64,000 nt of DNA, taken from contig CP085830.1 in assembly GCA_020809705.1 (NCBI GenBank), positions 3,968,001 through 4,032,000 on the forward strand. The letters are read 5' to 3'. The notes beneath the pieces were generated by a model. It was given only the letters and a program-made list of their open reading frames with translations, had not been told where the DNA came from and searched no databases. The DNA is from Calonectria ilicicola (lineage: Eukaryota > Ascomycota > Sordariomycetes > Hypocreales > Nectriaceae). The position numbers and the translations under genes were made by a program. Shown piece after piece: positions 54,162 to 64,000 of this stretch. Within the stretch, counting starts at the first letter, position 1, and each line of letters begins with the position of its first letter.

Positions 54162-56534
54162 ATGGGCAAGCTCCAGCTTCTCGCAGCGGCCTTGGCCATC
54201 CAAGAAGCATGTGCTTCTTCAGCTACGGCTACTCCTAGGGAGAGGGCTAAGGCACTGCTTCAGAAAATGACTTCCCAAGAGAAGATTGCTCAAATGGGAG
54301 GCATCCGACGGCTTTTGACATCAGGAAGTGTTCTGGACGAAGACAACTATAAGACTAGATATCCGTATCAGAATGGAAACATTGGTGGGTAGGATGTGAC
54401 TCCAGAATGACTCGGTTACTAACAACTTTAGGTTTTGGGCCCATGTTCAACTGGGCTTTGGATGCGCTCCCCGTTGTTAATGAGGTTCGCAAGAAACAGA
54501 TCAACGAAAGCCGCCTCAATATTCCCTTTATAACTATCACTGACTCAGTGAATGGACTTTTTATTTCCGGCGGAACAGTGTTCCCCAGTAACCTCGCAAT
54601 GTCTTCGACATTTAACCTGACGCTATTTGAAGAGGCAACGCGCGCCATTCGCGAGGAGCAGCTTTCCATTGGTGTCAAATGGGTTCTTTCTCCTCCGCTC
54701 GACATTGGCTGGGAGCCTAGATACGGCAGGATCGGTGAGCTGTAAGTTGAAACGACTGGCTTATTAGAACACTAGATAATTAACATGCACTGATTATAGC
54801 TACGGCGAGGATGCTTATCTGGTTGGTGAGTTCGGGCACAAATATGTAGAGACAATGCAGGAAAAGGACGAAGACGGAAACGTCAAGGTCGCCTGCACCA
54901 TTAAACACTTTGTCTATGGCGAGACCCGTGGTGGCGTCAATGCGGCGAGCCAGTATGGAGGCATCAACCACATTTTCAATGACCAACTGCGCCCTTATGT
55001 CCGAGCTCTTGAGGCCAACCCCTTGGCTCTGATGGTGTCGTATGCGACGGTAGACTTGGTCCCCATGTCCATGAATGAGTACATGATCCAAGATATCCTA
55101 CGCGGAAAGCTAGGATTTGATGGAGTCATAATGAGCGATGCGGGATCAGTTTCAAATATGTACACACAATCCAAGGTGGCCACATCGTATGCTGACGCCG
55201 CATTGCAAGCTCTCAAGGCTGGCTTACAAATGGAGTTGAGTCCCGGCAGCCCTGCGACATTCCCCATGCTCAACGCGAGCGTTAGCGACAAAACTGTTGC
55301 CAAGCTTATTGACGAGGCTGCCCTGAACATCTTGACACTCAAGTTCGCGACTGGCGTCTTTGACAATGACATTCCCGACGTGGATACAGCAAACAAGACG
55401 CTCCGATCTGCAGCGCACGTGGAAGTAGCCCGCGAAGCAGCCCGGGAGGCTGTTGTGCTTCTCCAGAACGACGGCATCTTGCCTCAGACACCTAAAAAGG
55501 TCGCACTGCTAGGACCATTCGGAGAACTGCTCAACTTTGGGTCCTATGCTGCAATCAATGCCTCCAATAGCAAATGGGGTGACTCGCTCCACACAAGCCT
55601 CAAGTCCGCACTGGGTGAAGATAATGTGCAGTTCGTCCCGGGTGTAGACTTGATCGATACCGAAGATGATAGTGGAATCTCCAAGGCTGTTACCGCAGCA
55701 AAGGATGTTGGATTTGCTGTGCTTATGCTCGGCTCACTCTCGGCTCCCATGGAAGACCCTCTGTTCAAGAAGCGAACTGACGGCGAGTTCTTTGCTCACG
55801 CGGATCTTGGATTTCCCGGCTTGCAGCAGCAGCTTCTCGATGCAGTTTTGGATGCGGGGGTTCCCACTGTTCTTATACTAACCGGCGGTCAACCTTTTGT
55901 GCTAAACAACTCAACTCTACGATCAAATGCTATCCTTCATTCGCTCCTGGGCGGAGAGTACACCAATCACGCGCTCGTCGAGATCATCACTGGAAAGGTC
56001 AACCCCAGCGGCAAGCTAACCGTCAGTATGCCTCAGCTCTCATCAGCCGTGCCTACGTTCTACGACTACCTCAACTCGGACGACTCTCCTGGCGGTGATT
56101 CCAGGCTAGGCTACCACTCAGCATGGCAGTGGCCCATCCTACAACATGCTTCACCAATGCCATTCGGCTTTGGACTGAGCTATACGAACTTTAGCTTTTC
56201 AGCACCAACTGCTTCGTACAAGATAGGGAACGTGAGCCTCAGTGTCAAGGTCCAAAACACCGGAGATCTCGCTGGCAAAGAAGTCATCCAAGTCTATCAC
56301 CGACCAAAAACCACCGTCGGCATCGAGTTTCCCGTGAGGCGTCTGGTGCGATTTGAGAAGGTGAGCCTTGAGGCCGGAGAGACCAAGGAGGTCACCTTTG
56401 AAATCCCGACTGATGACTTGGGGTACTACGTCAATACCAAGTTCAAGGTTCAAGAGGGCCTGTACAACTTCTGGCTGGGCTCGAGTTCTAGATCCCAGGA
56501 TCTGAAGGCGGTGAATGTGACTGTGACTCTCTAG
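54162..56534 (+). CDS. Glycoside hydrolase family 3, beta-glucosidase-like, secreted
   Basis: Three exons: 54162-54384, 54432-54741, 54800-56534; 755 residues. N-terminal signal peptide (MGKLQLLAAALAIQEACAS). GH3 domain order is complete: TSQEKIAQMGG, IPFITITDSVNGL, VLSPPLDIGWEPRYGRIGE, YGEDAYLVGEFG, KHFVYGETRGG, and the nucleophile segment FDGVIMSDAGSVS with catalytic Asp near residue 291. The (alpha/beta) sandwich domain follows (AREAVVLLQNDGILP, GSLSAPMED, GGEYTNHALVEIITGKVNPSGKL), then the C-terminal fibronectin III-like domain (PFGFGLSYTNFSF, KEVIQVYHRPK, FPVRRLVRFEKVSLEAGETKEVTFEI). In the common beta-glucosidases the residue after the nucleophile Asp is Trp; here it is Ala, as in other GH3 branches, so aglycone specificity is uncertain. 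Several N-glycosylation sites. Confidence 0.94.
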
Positions 56535-59090
56535 AGGGAGAAGGAAATTTTCTTGTACATATCTTTCTAATTTCTCAACTTGTATACAATGATGCGGCTT
56601 GGCCTATATCTCAAGCCGTGTGCCGTTAGTCCATAAAACAACTCCAAATAGCAAACGTGTGGCTCCATCTCCCTGCACCAGTGGCATGTTCAAACTATCT
56701 CATTTATCTATTGGCATTTCCTGAAAGTGATTAACCACCTGGACTTTTGGGTCTCAAGTGAAGCAGATCAAATTGCGATTTATGTCGTTGTTCCCTGCTT
56801 TAGCCCGGTGTGATAGGGGAGGAGAAGTGTAGGAGGCATACGGCAAAAAGCTGAAGTGGAAAAAAAGCAAATCAGTTTTCTTCTACCAATCGGAAGTGAT
56901 TATGTACCGGTCTCCAAAATCACAAGCCTTGATTTTTGAGTGTCAAACTATGCTCGTCAACTCCTAAACAGTGGAGCCCGAGAGATCTAAATGATAATTG
57001 TATTCGATAAATCTTGAATCATCTGGCGCCATCTATTCCGTCTACTTTATCAAACTAATACGATAACCTAATTTCTTTCTAGCTCCATTTCTGACCTAGA
57101 TCCAATTCCATAAGTCCAGAACATGGAGCCCAATTGCAGCCAGCACTTACAAGACAGATGAACCATGCTCCAACCTTCAAGAGCCCGAAATAAATTAAGT
57201 TCTGCTAGGGGTTTACATCGGCGATCATATGGCACTAAGGGTCTGAGCAGCGGGCGTCCACCTCCACCTTTCATTAGTGCACTGCTGAGGCGGCGCGAGT
57301 GCAGAGGAGCTACCAGCCACTGGGAAAAACCATCACCCCTGCACATGCGGAGACATGTTTATGCCGCTTCAACTGAATGCGTGATCGGTTGTGCATACAT
57401 AGCTTCCGATAGAATCTCCGATGGTGACTGGCCAACAGACTAACACTTGTGAACTCGGGTGATCCATACCGGCTCTAAAAGATACGCGGACGCCGCCCCT
57501 GAGGCAACCTGCAGTAGCCACACAAGAAGAAACTCGTAGGCCCTCGTATTGGTTTTTTTGTTCAGGCAGACACAATTGATTTCGGGAGCGCAGTGAACTG
57601 TCATGTCTAGAATGCCTGCCTTTTGCAAACGGCCCGTTACGGCTTCTGTATGATTATTTTTGAAACATGAATCTTCAAGGATTGGATCCCTGATATCTTA
57701 ATAAAGATCCCTCGAGTGAGACACACTGTTTTAAGGGCCGCGCAGCATCTCGATCTTGTCCCAACCCGTGATCACGTGGAGAACAACCTAATTAGAGCAT
57801 GTTTCTGCGTTACGAATTTGGCACAACCTAAAATGCACCCAACTAAAGTTTATTCCGGGCTTTGGATCAGAGTGTCACGGGGAGTTTCAATTCCATCTTG
57901 CTTGGAGCAGATATCCTAACATGTTAGAGCTTCAGGGAAAAAACGGGTATTGTGGGAACGCGGTCTCGGCCGGTTCCTTGTCTATTACGCTCACTCCGCC
58001 TGGAGTAGTGTCAATCAGGGCTGGGTCCAGGCTTTCTGAAGGAGGAGCTTAGCCTCGTTTGGCACGAAAGCAGGTGCGTCTGGTCGCCGAGTGGTGCACC
58101 AGGTGGGTGGTGCCACGGATGCAGCCGGGGGTTATTCACACCCGCCAAGTCTTGCCCCTTTGGCGCTACCGGCTATGATGACCGGTCATAACAATTGAAA
58201 GAATTGCCTCTGGATCAGCCGTGGCAACCAGGGGCACCGAGGGCCACGGAGCAACGAGGAGAGGAGGCGAAATCAAAAACCGACAAGGGAGGCGATGTAC
58301 CGGCGGATACCGCATGGGCTGGGATTGTCGCCTGCCCAACGACGCACTTGTTGGGTGAGCCAAAGAAAAAGGCGTAGGATGGTCAAAACCTGATGAGGTG
58401 ATGATATTGCCACACACCGCATCAATTATCATGGGAGAAAGCTATGTGTCAGTGTCTCCAGAGGACGACCGGAAGTCGGCCAGGCCATTCGTATACCGAG
58501 ATCCGGAAGAAATCGAAAAAGAGATTTGATGGGGCAGCAGGGTGCGCAAAATGATGCGAAGATATCAATGATAATGCACAGACTCAGGAAGAAGTGCTCC
58601 GAGAGGGAACATGAGGAGTGGCTAACAGGATCTTCAAGAGGCAGCACAGGTTTCCGGAACTGATGGGAGTCGGAGGCGGGAATCGGCCAATGACGCAGCG
58701 AGTGGGGGGTCGCTGTGCCCAGATTCGTTCGGTTGCTCGCCAGACGTTCAAGCTGTAATCAGTCTGGGGCTTCGGGTCGTCGGCGGACAGTTGCGCTGCA
58801 CTAGGCTTAGGCGATGGGACATGCTGCTGGGTTGAAGAGGTACCGCGCATGTAGGTACATGCCAACTACATGCTACATCCCCGTCCTGTCAAGTTGCGAC
58901 CATGAAACCGGGCTGGTTATCTTACATGGTCCACTGAACTAAGGCCAAAGACTACGACGCACCAAGCCTGAACAGGGCTCGGCCCCAGAACGGGCTTCGC
59001 TTCTCGGTGAATGGCCGCTCTCATTGGCATCCCCCGGATTTTTGCTTCGTCTGGCGCTGCAGAGGAAACAATGGCAATTGCCTGACCGAG

Positions 59091-59132
59091 CATCAGCATC
59101 AGCATCGGCATCGGCATCAGCATCAGCAGCGG
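59091..59132. repeat. CATCRG hexanucleotide repeat
   Basis: Six copies of CATCAG/CATCGG and one diverged CAGCGG, encoding Ala- or Ser-rich readthrough in all frames. A simple repeat rather than part of a gene. Confidence 0.75.
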
Positions 59133-60330
59133 CAACACGATGGGTGGGAACGGGAGCAGAGAGTGATGACGAGATCGACCATCGACTCACAGGGAAACAA
59201 GAGGGGCGGAGATTGCGGGGCTTCGCATTCATTCGATGGAGCATGAGGTGTCCAGGCTGAAAGCGAGGAGGAGGAGGGGGAAAGGTGTCGCGCGATATTC
59301 TGCCAGTTATATGATGCGCTCCGGATGTCGTGCTTGGTGGTGCCCACCGCATCCTACGTGTACGGCACATACAACAGCGACTGACACTGAGACAGACAAC
59401 GCACTTGCTGCGTTTTCTGGCAGCGGAATAGGCTTCGGAATTGATTGAGGCCTTTGCAGTTGATCATGATAAAAGCCAAGCCAATGCCAAGTTGGCGTCT
59501 GGAGTAGAGTGCGAGCGGTGTACCGTTTTGCAATGTAAGCTGGGCATCTGGTGCGCTGGCTGACTCGTGGGCCCTAAGAGACCGATCGATCTCTGGAAGG
59601 CAGATAAGGTGGACAGTTCGGGAAGGTAGAAATCTAACTTAAATAAACACGGCGCTTCAGAGCTCTGACGGCGAGGGGAAAACGGTGCGTTGGCAGCGAT
59701 GAATGGACGAAACCCAGGGAAGAGCTCGAGTGTGAGCGGCGAGACAAGGCACAAGCCGAGATGTACCCCGTCTCCGGCTCGCACCCCCCGTGGAATCAGC
59801 AAGATGTCATGAAAAAGCAGATGAGGAAACGAAGCCACACCCTGGTCGATTGAACAAGGTCGCCGTCTGAGGGCGGGCATGATGTCTCTGCACGAGGGGT
59901 GGACCGGCTTTACCCACACCCGCCGACGTTTGCCCTTGTTCCATGTGTTTTCGAGCCGGTCAGGTGAAGGCGAAGAAAAACGCTAGGCTGAGCAGCGACA
60001 CGGGCAGGCACTCCCGAACAGAGGGCATGGGCTGATGCGTCACCGAGTGCGCGGAAGCGTTTTAGCACATCTTCCCCGGACTGCGAGCAGTCAATTGACT
60101 CCGGGAGGGACGGCATGAATCCCAGCCAGAGGGCACCCAGCCAACTGAAATCCGTCTTAGAATCGGCCTCGACGACACTGGCAAAAGCTTCAGTGTTGCA
60201 GTGCTTCACCGGGCCAGCGGGGCCTTGGAACTGCTAACTGCTGGTGGAGTCGAAGCCGGACCCCGCCAGCTCAGAAGGGCGTCCCCCCCCTACCCGCCCG
60301 CGAAAAAAAAAAATAGCAACTAGCCTGCCT

Positions 60331-60349
60331 GTACCTATGAGGTAGGTAC
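60331..60349. repeat. GTACCTA / TAGGTAC palindrome
   Basis: Perfect 7-base arms around TGAGG. Related TAGGTAC occurs near 58850. TAGGTA-type elements are frequent in hypocrealean promoters; function not known. Confidence 0.5.
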
Positions 60350-60715
60350 AGCTCGTTGGGGACCCGAGACGAGACGAGTCCAGTCGAGGGGCAACAACAA
60401 GCAAGTCGCTACCAAGAGTGTGTGCACCGCCGCCGGGCACGGGCAGACTCATCCAGCAAGGTCTGCATTGCTCATTCGCACTGCGACAGCGGCTGCTGCC
60501 AGTAGACTCAGACACTGTGTGTACCACGGCCGTTTTCTGTCTGTCGGGCCCTTTTAGCCCTTCCATTCCGGTCCCGGTTTTCGCACCCACCTCCAGTTTT
60601 GGCTGCATCTCTCACAGTGTCTAATCACATCGCCAACTCCTCCCCTCAATCCGCGCTTCTCTTTGTTGTCTCCTCCTTCACCCTCCCGCCGCCCAAAACA
60701 CTCGCCGCCCGCCTC

Positions 60716-60805
60716 ATGGCCCTCGTCGAGGCTCCTCTCGGTGGATTGCTCTCGCTCCTCGTCTCCGGCTCCGGCTCCGGCACCTGCCTCCGGACCTCTC
60801 GATGA
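60716..60805 (+). promoter_or_regulatory. uORF upstream of the second regulator
   Basis: ATG at 60716 opens a 29-codon frame ending TGA at 60803-60805, 24 bases before the start of the regulator at 60830. It would affect translation only if included in the mRNA. Confidence 0.4.
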
Positions 60806-60829
60806 GCCTCCCGCGTGTCTTCCGCTGCC

Positions 60830-63234
60830 ATGGATCTCGCTGCGTCTGCCGACAACCCGAACGGCCTCAACCTCGACTCCCAAACGCACCCGCCGCGCTC
60901 CTCGGCCACTCCTGCCCCTAATCATGGTCAACCTCAAGCCTCCCAGCCGGCGTCCCACGCCAATTCTCCCGATCGCAAGCCCAAGAAGTCGTCCCTGACC
61001 TGCACCACCTGCCGCGCCCGCAAGGTCCGGTGCAACGGAGCCCGCGACATCTGCTCCAACTGCGAACGCCTTGGCTTTCCTTGCTCCTACGACGATGCCG
61101 ACCCGGGCGCATTGTCAGGCGCCTTGCCGCGACGCCGCGTTCGCCAGGCCTGCCTCAGCTGCCACAGCCGAAAGGCCCGATGTTCCGGTCACATGCCCTC
61201 ATGCGAGCGCTGTCGCGCGCAGGGTATCGAGTGCATATACCGGCCCAGCAAGCGAGCCAGAATCGCTGTGAGAACCGAAGGTCGGAGCCCCCAGAGTCAA
61301 GACGGCGAACGAGACGACGGTCACAACGACAGCGACCCGGGGCTTACTGACCCAACCAGCACCGCCACCCCGAACGCATATACTCATGATGTGTAAGTCA
61401 ACGGTTGCCGTACAGCAGTTTTACTTTCAGGCTAATTCACACAAGCAGCCCTTTTCCTGATGAATCTTTCGACGCCCTCATAGGACGCACCTTTGACCAG
61501 TTCTTCCGCCATGTTCACCACATTCCTATGTTCTCCTTTCTGCACCGAGCATCCTTGATGGAACGCTATCATTCTGGCAAGGTGGAAAAGGCTCTACTTC
61601 TCGCCCTAATCGGAATCACTTCCTACCTCACAGATATGGGACCGGGAATGCGCGAGTATGGCGAAAAGTGTATTGACGATGCAGAAGCTCTGATATTTGC
61701 CGAGTATAATCGGCCATCCACCATCAAAGTTCAGGCTCTCTGCTTGATTATAAAGCAACGCATACTCTCTAAGAGATCTCCGAACGCCTTTATGCTACTA
61801 AGCATCGCCTCTCGTTATGCCTCGGCCCTTCGCCTGAATCACGAAGCTCCAAATTTGTGTTTTCTAGCTCAGGAGTCACGGCGGAGGCTGATGTGGGCAC
61901 TCTACTGCGTTGACTCAGGAATTTCCGGTGGTTATCGCGATTACTCACTCTGGACCGCAGACCGGATTCACATCGGTTTACCCTGCAACGAGCGCAACTT
62001 CGAATTTGACCTCCCTCAAGCTACCGAGAAGCTGATCCATAACCCAAACGCCCCACAGGTGGAAGATATAGGAAGTCTTGCCCTCCACATTCGCATTCAG
62101 CATATGCGCCGTCGAATCATGGAGTTTACTCGAAGGGTAGTTTTGGGTCGTAACATGAAACCAGATGAAGTGCAAGCTGGAATTCTGGGTCTACACAAAG
62201 ACCTTGGCGATTTTGCTTCCCACCTTCCTTCGTCCTTTCAATTTTCGGAGAGCTCTCTCAGGCTTCGTGCCTACTCGCCTCGAATCTGCGCCTTCATCAT
62301 GATCCACGTATGGTGGCGACAGTGCCACTGCGACTTGTACCGCCTAGCCTTAGTAGGCATGCGCGAGGCCTTGCCTCGTTCGGCAATTGTCACTCTTGAT
62401 GAAGGCTTTGTGAGCCACTGTCAACAGCAGAGTGTCGAACACGCTTTGGCCATGGCCAATATATTTTCATCAATGCAAAAATTGAACGCGAAACCTGTTA
62501 CCGATCTCGATTTGGCCATCTGCGCCTACCAATGCGCTCGGGTACTGACATATGCCTACCACACCAATCCGCGCAAATACGACTTGACTCTTGAAGCGGT
62601 CATGGAGCGAGCCAGAGTGTGTCTGCACACCGTCCAGGAATGTTGTGTGGGAAAGACAGCGGATGGTATCAAGGCCGATTTAGAGAAACTAATTGCCCAC
62701 GGGATCAATGTTCAGCCAGCTACCTCAGCTCCCGGCGCTCATATGTCGATTGACAACGGCTTCCACCGACACCTTCTCAAAACCCCAAATATCCCTAGCG
62801 TTCACAACATTAACGAAGCAGCACAATTCGGTGCTCTGAGCCCTTCGATGGCTTTCGGACCCATGACTGATTCTACATTTCCCCCTTCCCTTGTGGCAGA
62901 CCCCTGGGTGCCAGAAAGTCAGGTATCGCCCGACTTGGTTCAGCCTGCGCCGATGCAACAGCCACAGCCGGCACCAGACATCCAAGTCCCCAGCAGACCG
63001 AGCTCGCATAATACCCCCAGCACGACCAGCACAGCCAATTCAAGCCTGCCCGACATGGTAACTCGCCCGGAATTTGGTGTCTCGGAACTAAACAATGCAT
63101 ACGATGGCGGCCTAGAAGGCTTGGGATTAGAGAATAGCATGGACTATGGTATGGGGCTAGACCAGAACCTCTGGATTCCTTCAAACAACGACTGGTTAGG
63201 CGTGGAGTCTTTAAATGGAGGTGTGGGGGCATGA
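60830..63234 (+). CDS. Second transcription factor with two tandem Zn2Cys6 clusters
   Basis: Two exons: 60830-61392 and 61449-63234; 782 residues. Start ATG at 60830; upstream in-frame codons are not ATG. Two complete clusters: CTTCRARKVRCNGARDIC... and CLSCHSRKARCSGHMPSC..., both C-x2-C-x6-C-x6-C-x2-C-x6-C, separated by about 25 residues, with basic KRARIAVR after the second. The middle homology region is present (FDQFFRHVHHIPMFSFLHRA, ASRYASALRLNHE, ESRRRLMWALYCVDSG, WWRQCHCDLYRLAL) and aligns along its length with the regulator at 48828-51169, so the two are paralogues. A Pro/Gln/Ser-rich probable activation region follows, and the C-terminus contains acidic/hydrophobic residues. The second acceptor is a tandem NAGNAG at 61443-61448. 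Confidence 0.93.
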
Positions 63235-64000
63235 CTGGAATACGTTAATATCGATCGAAACCAAGATTCGGAATTCGAACGAGGTTTAACAGACCGATAC
63301 GTTTCACCATATTTGTCGGCTGGCGACACAAACTCGAGTCTGCAAAAATATTGCAAACGCCTGGGCTCGACATGATTCTCCAGACTGAGCAAACCCACAT
63401 AATCAAAGAAATAACAGAATTACTTCAATTCGCAATTCTCAAGAGTTGCAGCGGCAGAACGAGCCTGTACCATTCGACGGAAACGAATTTCGATTATGAA
63501 CCGAGAAGGAAGAATGGTCGGCGGGCCCCGAACGTCCGACCTGACACCTTCCTGGCCACCGGGCCGTCGGCATAAACTCCACATTTGACGAATCAGGTCA
63601 AGGATGATTTGTACCATGACCAACTACGTATATCTGTAGATGAAACCGGTATGAAAAGAATACAAGATGAATGGATGCAGGCATCGACAGAAGTAGGACG
63701 GGCGCGTAACGACCGCAAGGGTCAACGGCGATGAGCCCGAGGGCGGGGCATGATGAGACGGGTAGAAAGAAGGCTTGTCTAATCTTCCCTGGCATGATAC
63801 CCAATGACACGATACGAGATGTCACGAATGTCCCGAGTGCGTCTTTGTAAATAAAAATCAATTAACGATTCACTACCACTCTCATTTTCTTGTCTCGTGC
63901 TAATCCGCAAACCTAACCATTATTCTCTGCCAGTCGTTCTCCCATCAGTGTGACTAGGAATAATCTTGTGGCTCGTTTTAATTTTCGTGTTGGATTCATC
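63235..64000. other. Downstream flank
   Basis: 3' flank of the second regulator; no gene signal to the window end. Confidence 0.5.

Larger units (their letters stand above)
56535..60829. other. Long gene-free region
   Basis: 4.3 kb with no convincing gene on either strand; all open frames are short, mutually overlapping and without motifs. Contains AT-rich (56580-57100) and GC-rich (58000-60800) parts, a CATCRG repeat, a palindrome and an A run at 60303-60313. The right end is the leader of the second zinc-cluster regulator. Confidence 0.5.

Noticed and set aside
1..64000. CRISPR arrays, complete transposons, 5S rRNA
   Set aside because: None seen; repeats found are short hairpins and microsatellites only.

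Overview
The window is nuclear DNA of a filamentous ascomycete (Pezizomycotina, most likely a Sordariomycete and probably Hypocreales). Support comes from short spliceosomal introns of about 45-140 bases with GTRNGT donors and YAG acceptors, dispersed tRNA genes with tiny introns, Zn2Cys6 regulators, DUF3176 membrane proteins and the style of the ergosterol, LAMMER-kinase and RAM2 genes. All gene models below were built by hand: exon phases were checked so that each splice keeps the frame, but nothing was confirmed with transcripts or database searches.

Left part (1-20.8 kb), conserved housekeeping genes: 3'-part of a dynamin-family GTPase (+), LAMMER kinase (+), NAT9-type acetyltransferase (-), mitochondrial Met-tRNA synthetase (-), the mRNA export factor Mtr2 (+), the farnesyl/geranylgeranyl transferase alpha subunit RAM2 (+), mevalonate kinase ERG12 (-), a 3.7 kb gene-free stretch, an unlisted 87-residue membrane protein with an Ish1/SAP-like tail built from four tiny exons (-), ribosomal protein L38 (+) and an uncharacterised 211-residue protein (-). 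RAM2 and ERG12 are both in the mevalonate/prenylation axis and are convergent neighbours.

Middle part (20.8-45 kb), more accessory: nitronate monooxygenase-type flavoprotein (-), a large hydrophilic fungal protein (-), a Fic-domain protein (-), a Gfd2/RNase H-like protein that seems to have lost catalytic acids (+), a RING-like protein (+), a DHCR24/DIMINUTO-like FAD oxidoreductase (+), a small mitochondrial-type membrane protein (-), three tRNA-Gly(UCC) genes (-), a DUF3176 membrane protein (-), and a divergent pair of homologous polytopic membrane proteins (- and +), then a 77-residue small protein (+).

Right part (45.7-63.3 kb), the most interesting block: an eight-exon MFS sugar/quinate-type permease (-) diverges from a transcription factor with two tandem Zn2Cys6 clusters (+), followed on the same strand by a sulfatase with the CTPSR formylglycine motif and a secreted GH3 beta-glucosidase-like enzyme; 4.3 kb further on is a second, homologous tandem-double Zn2Cys6 regulator. 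Permease, regulator, sulfatase and glycosidase together look like a small catabolic cluster for a sulfated or glucosylated compound. That role is inference from gene content and order.
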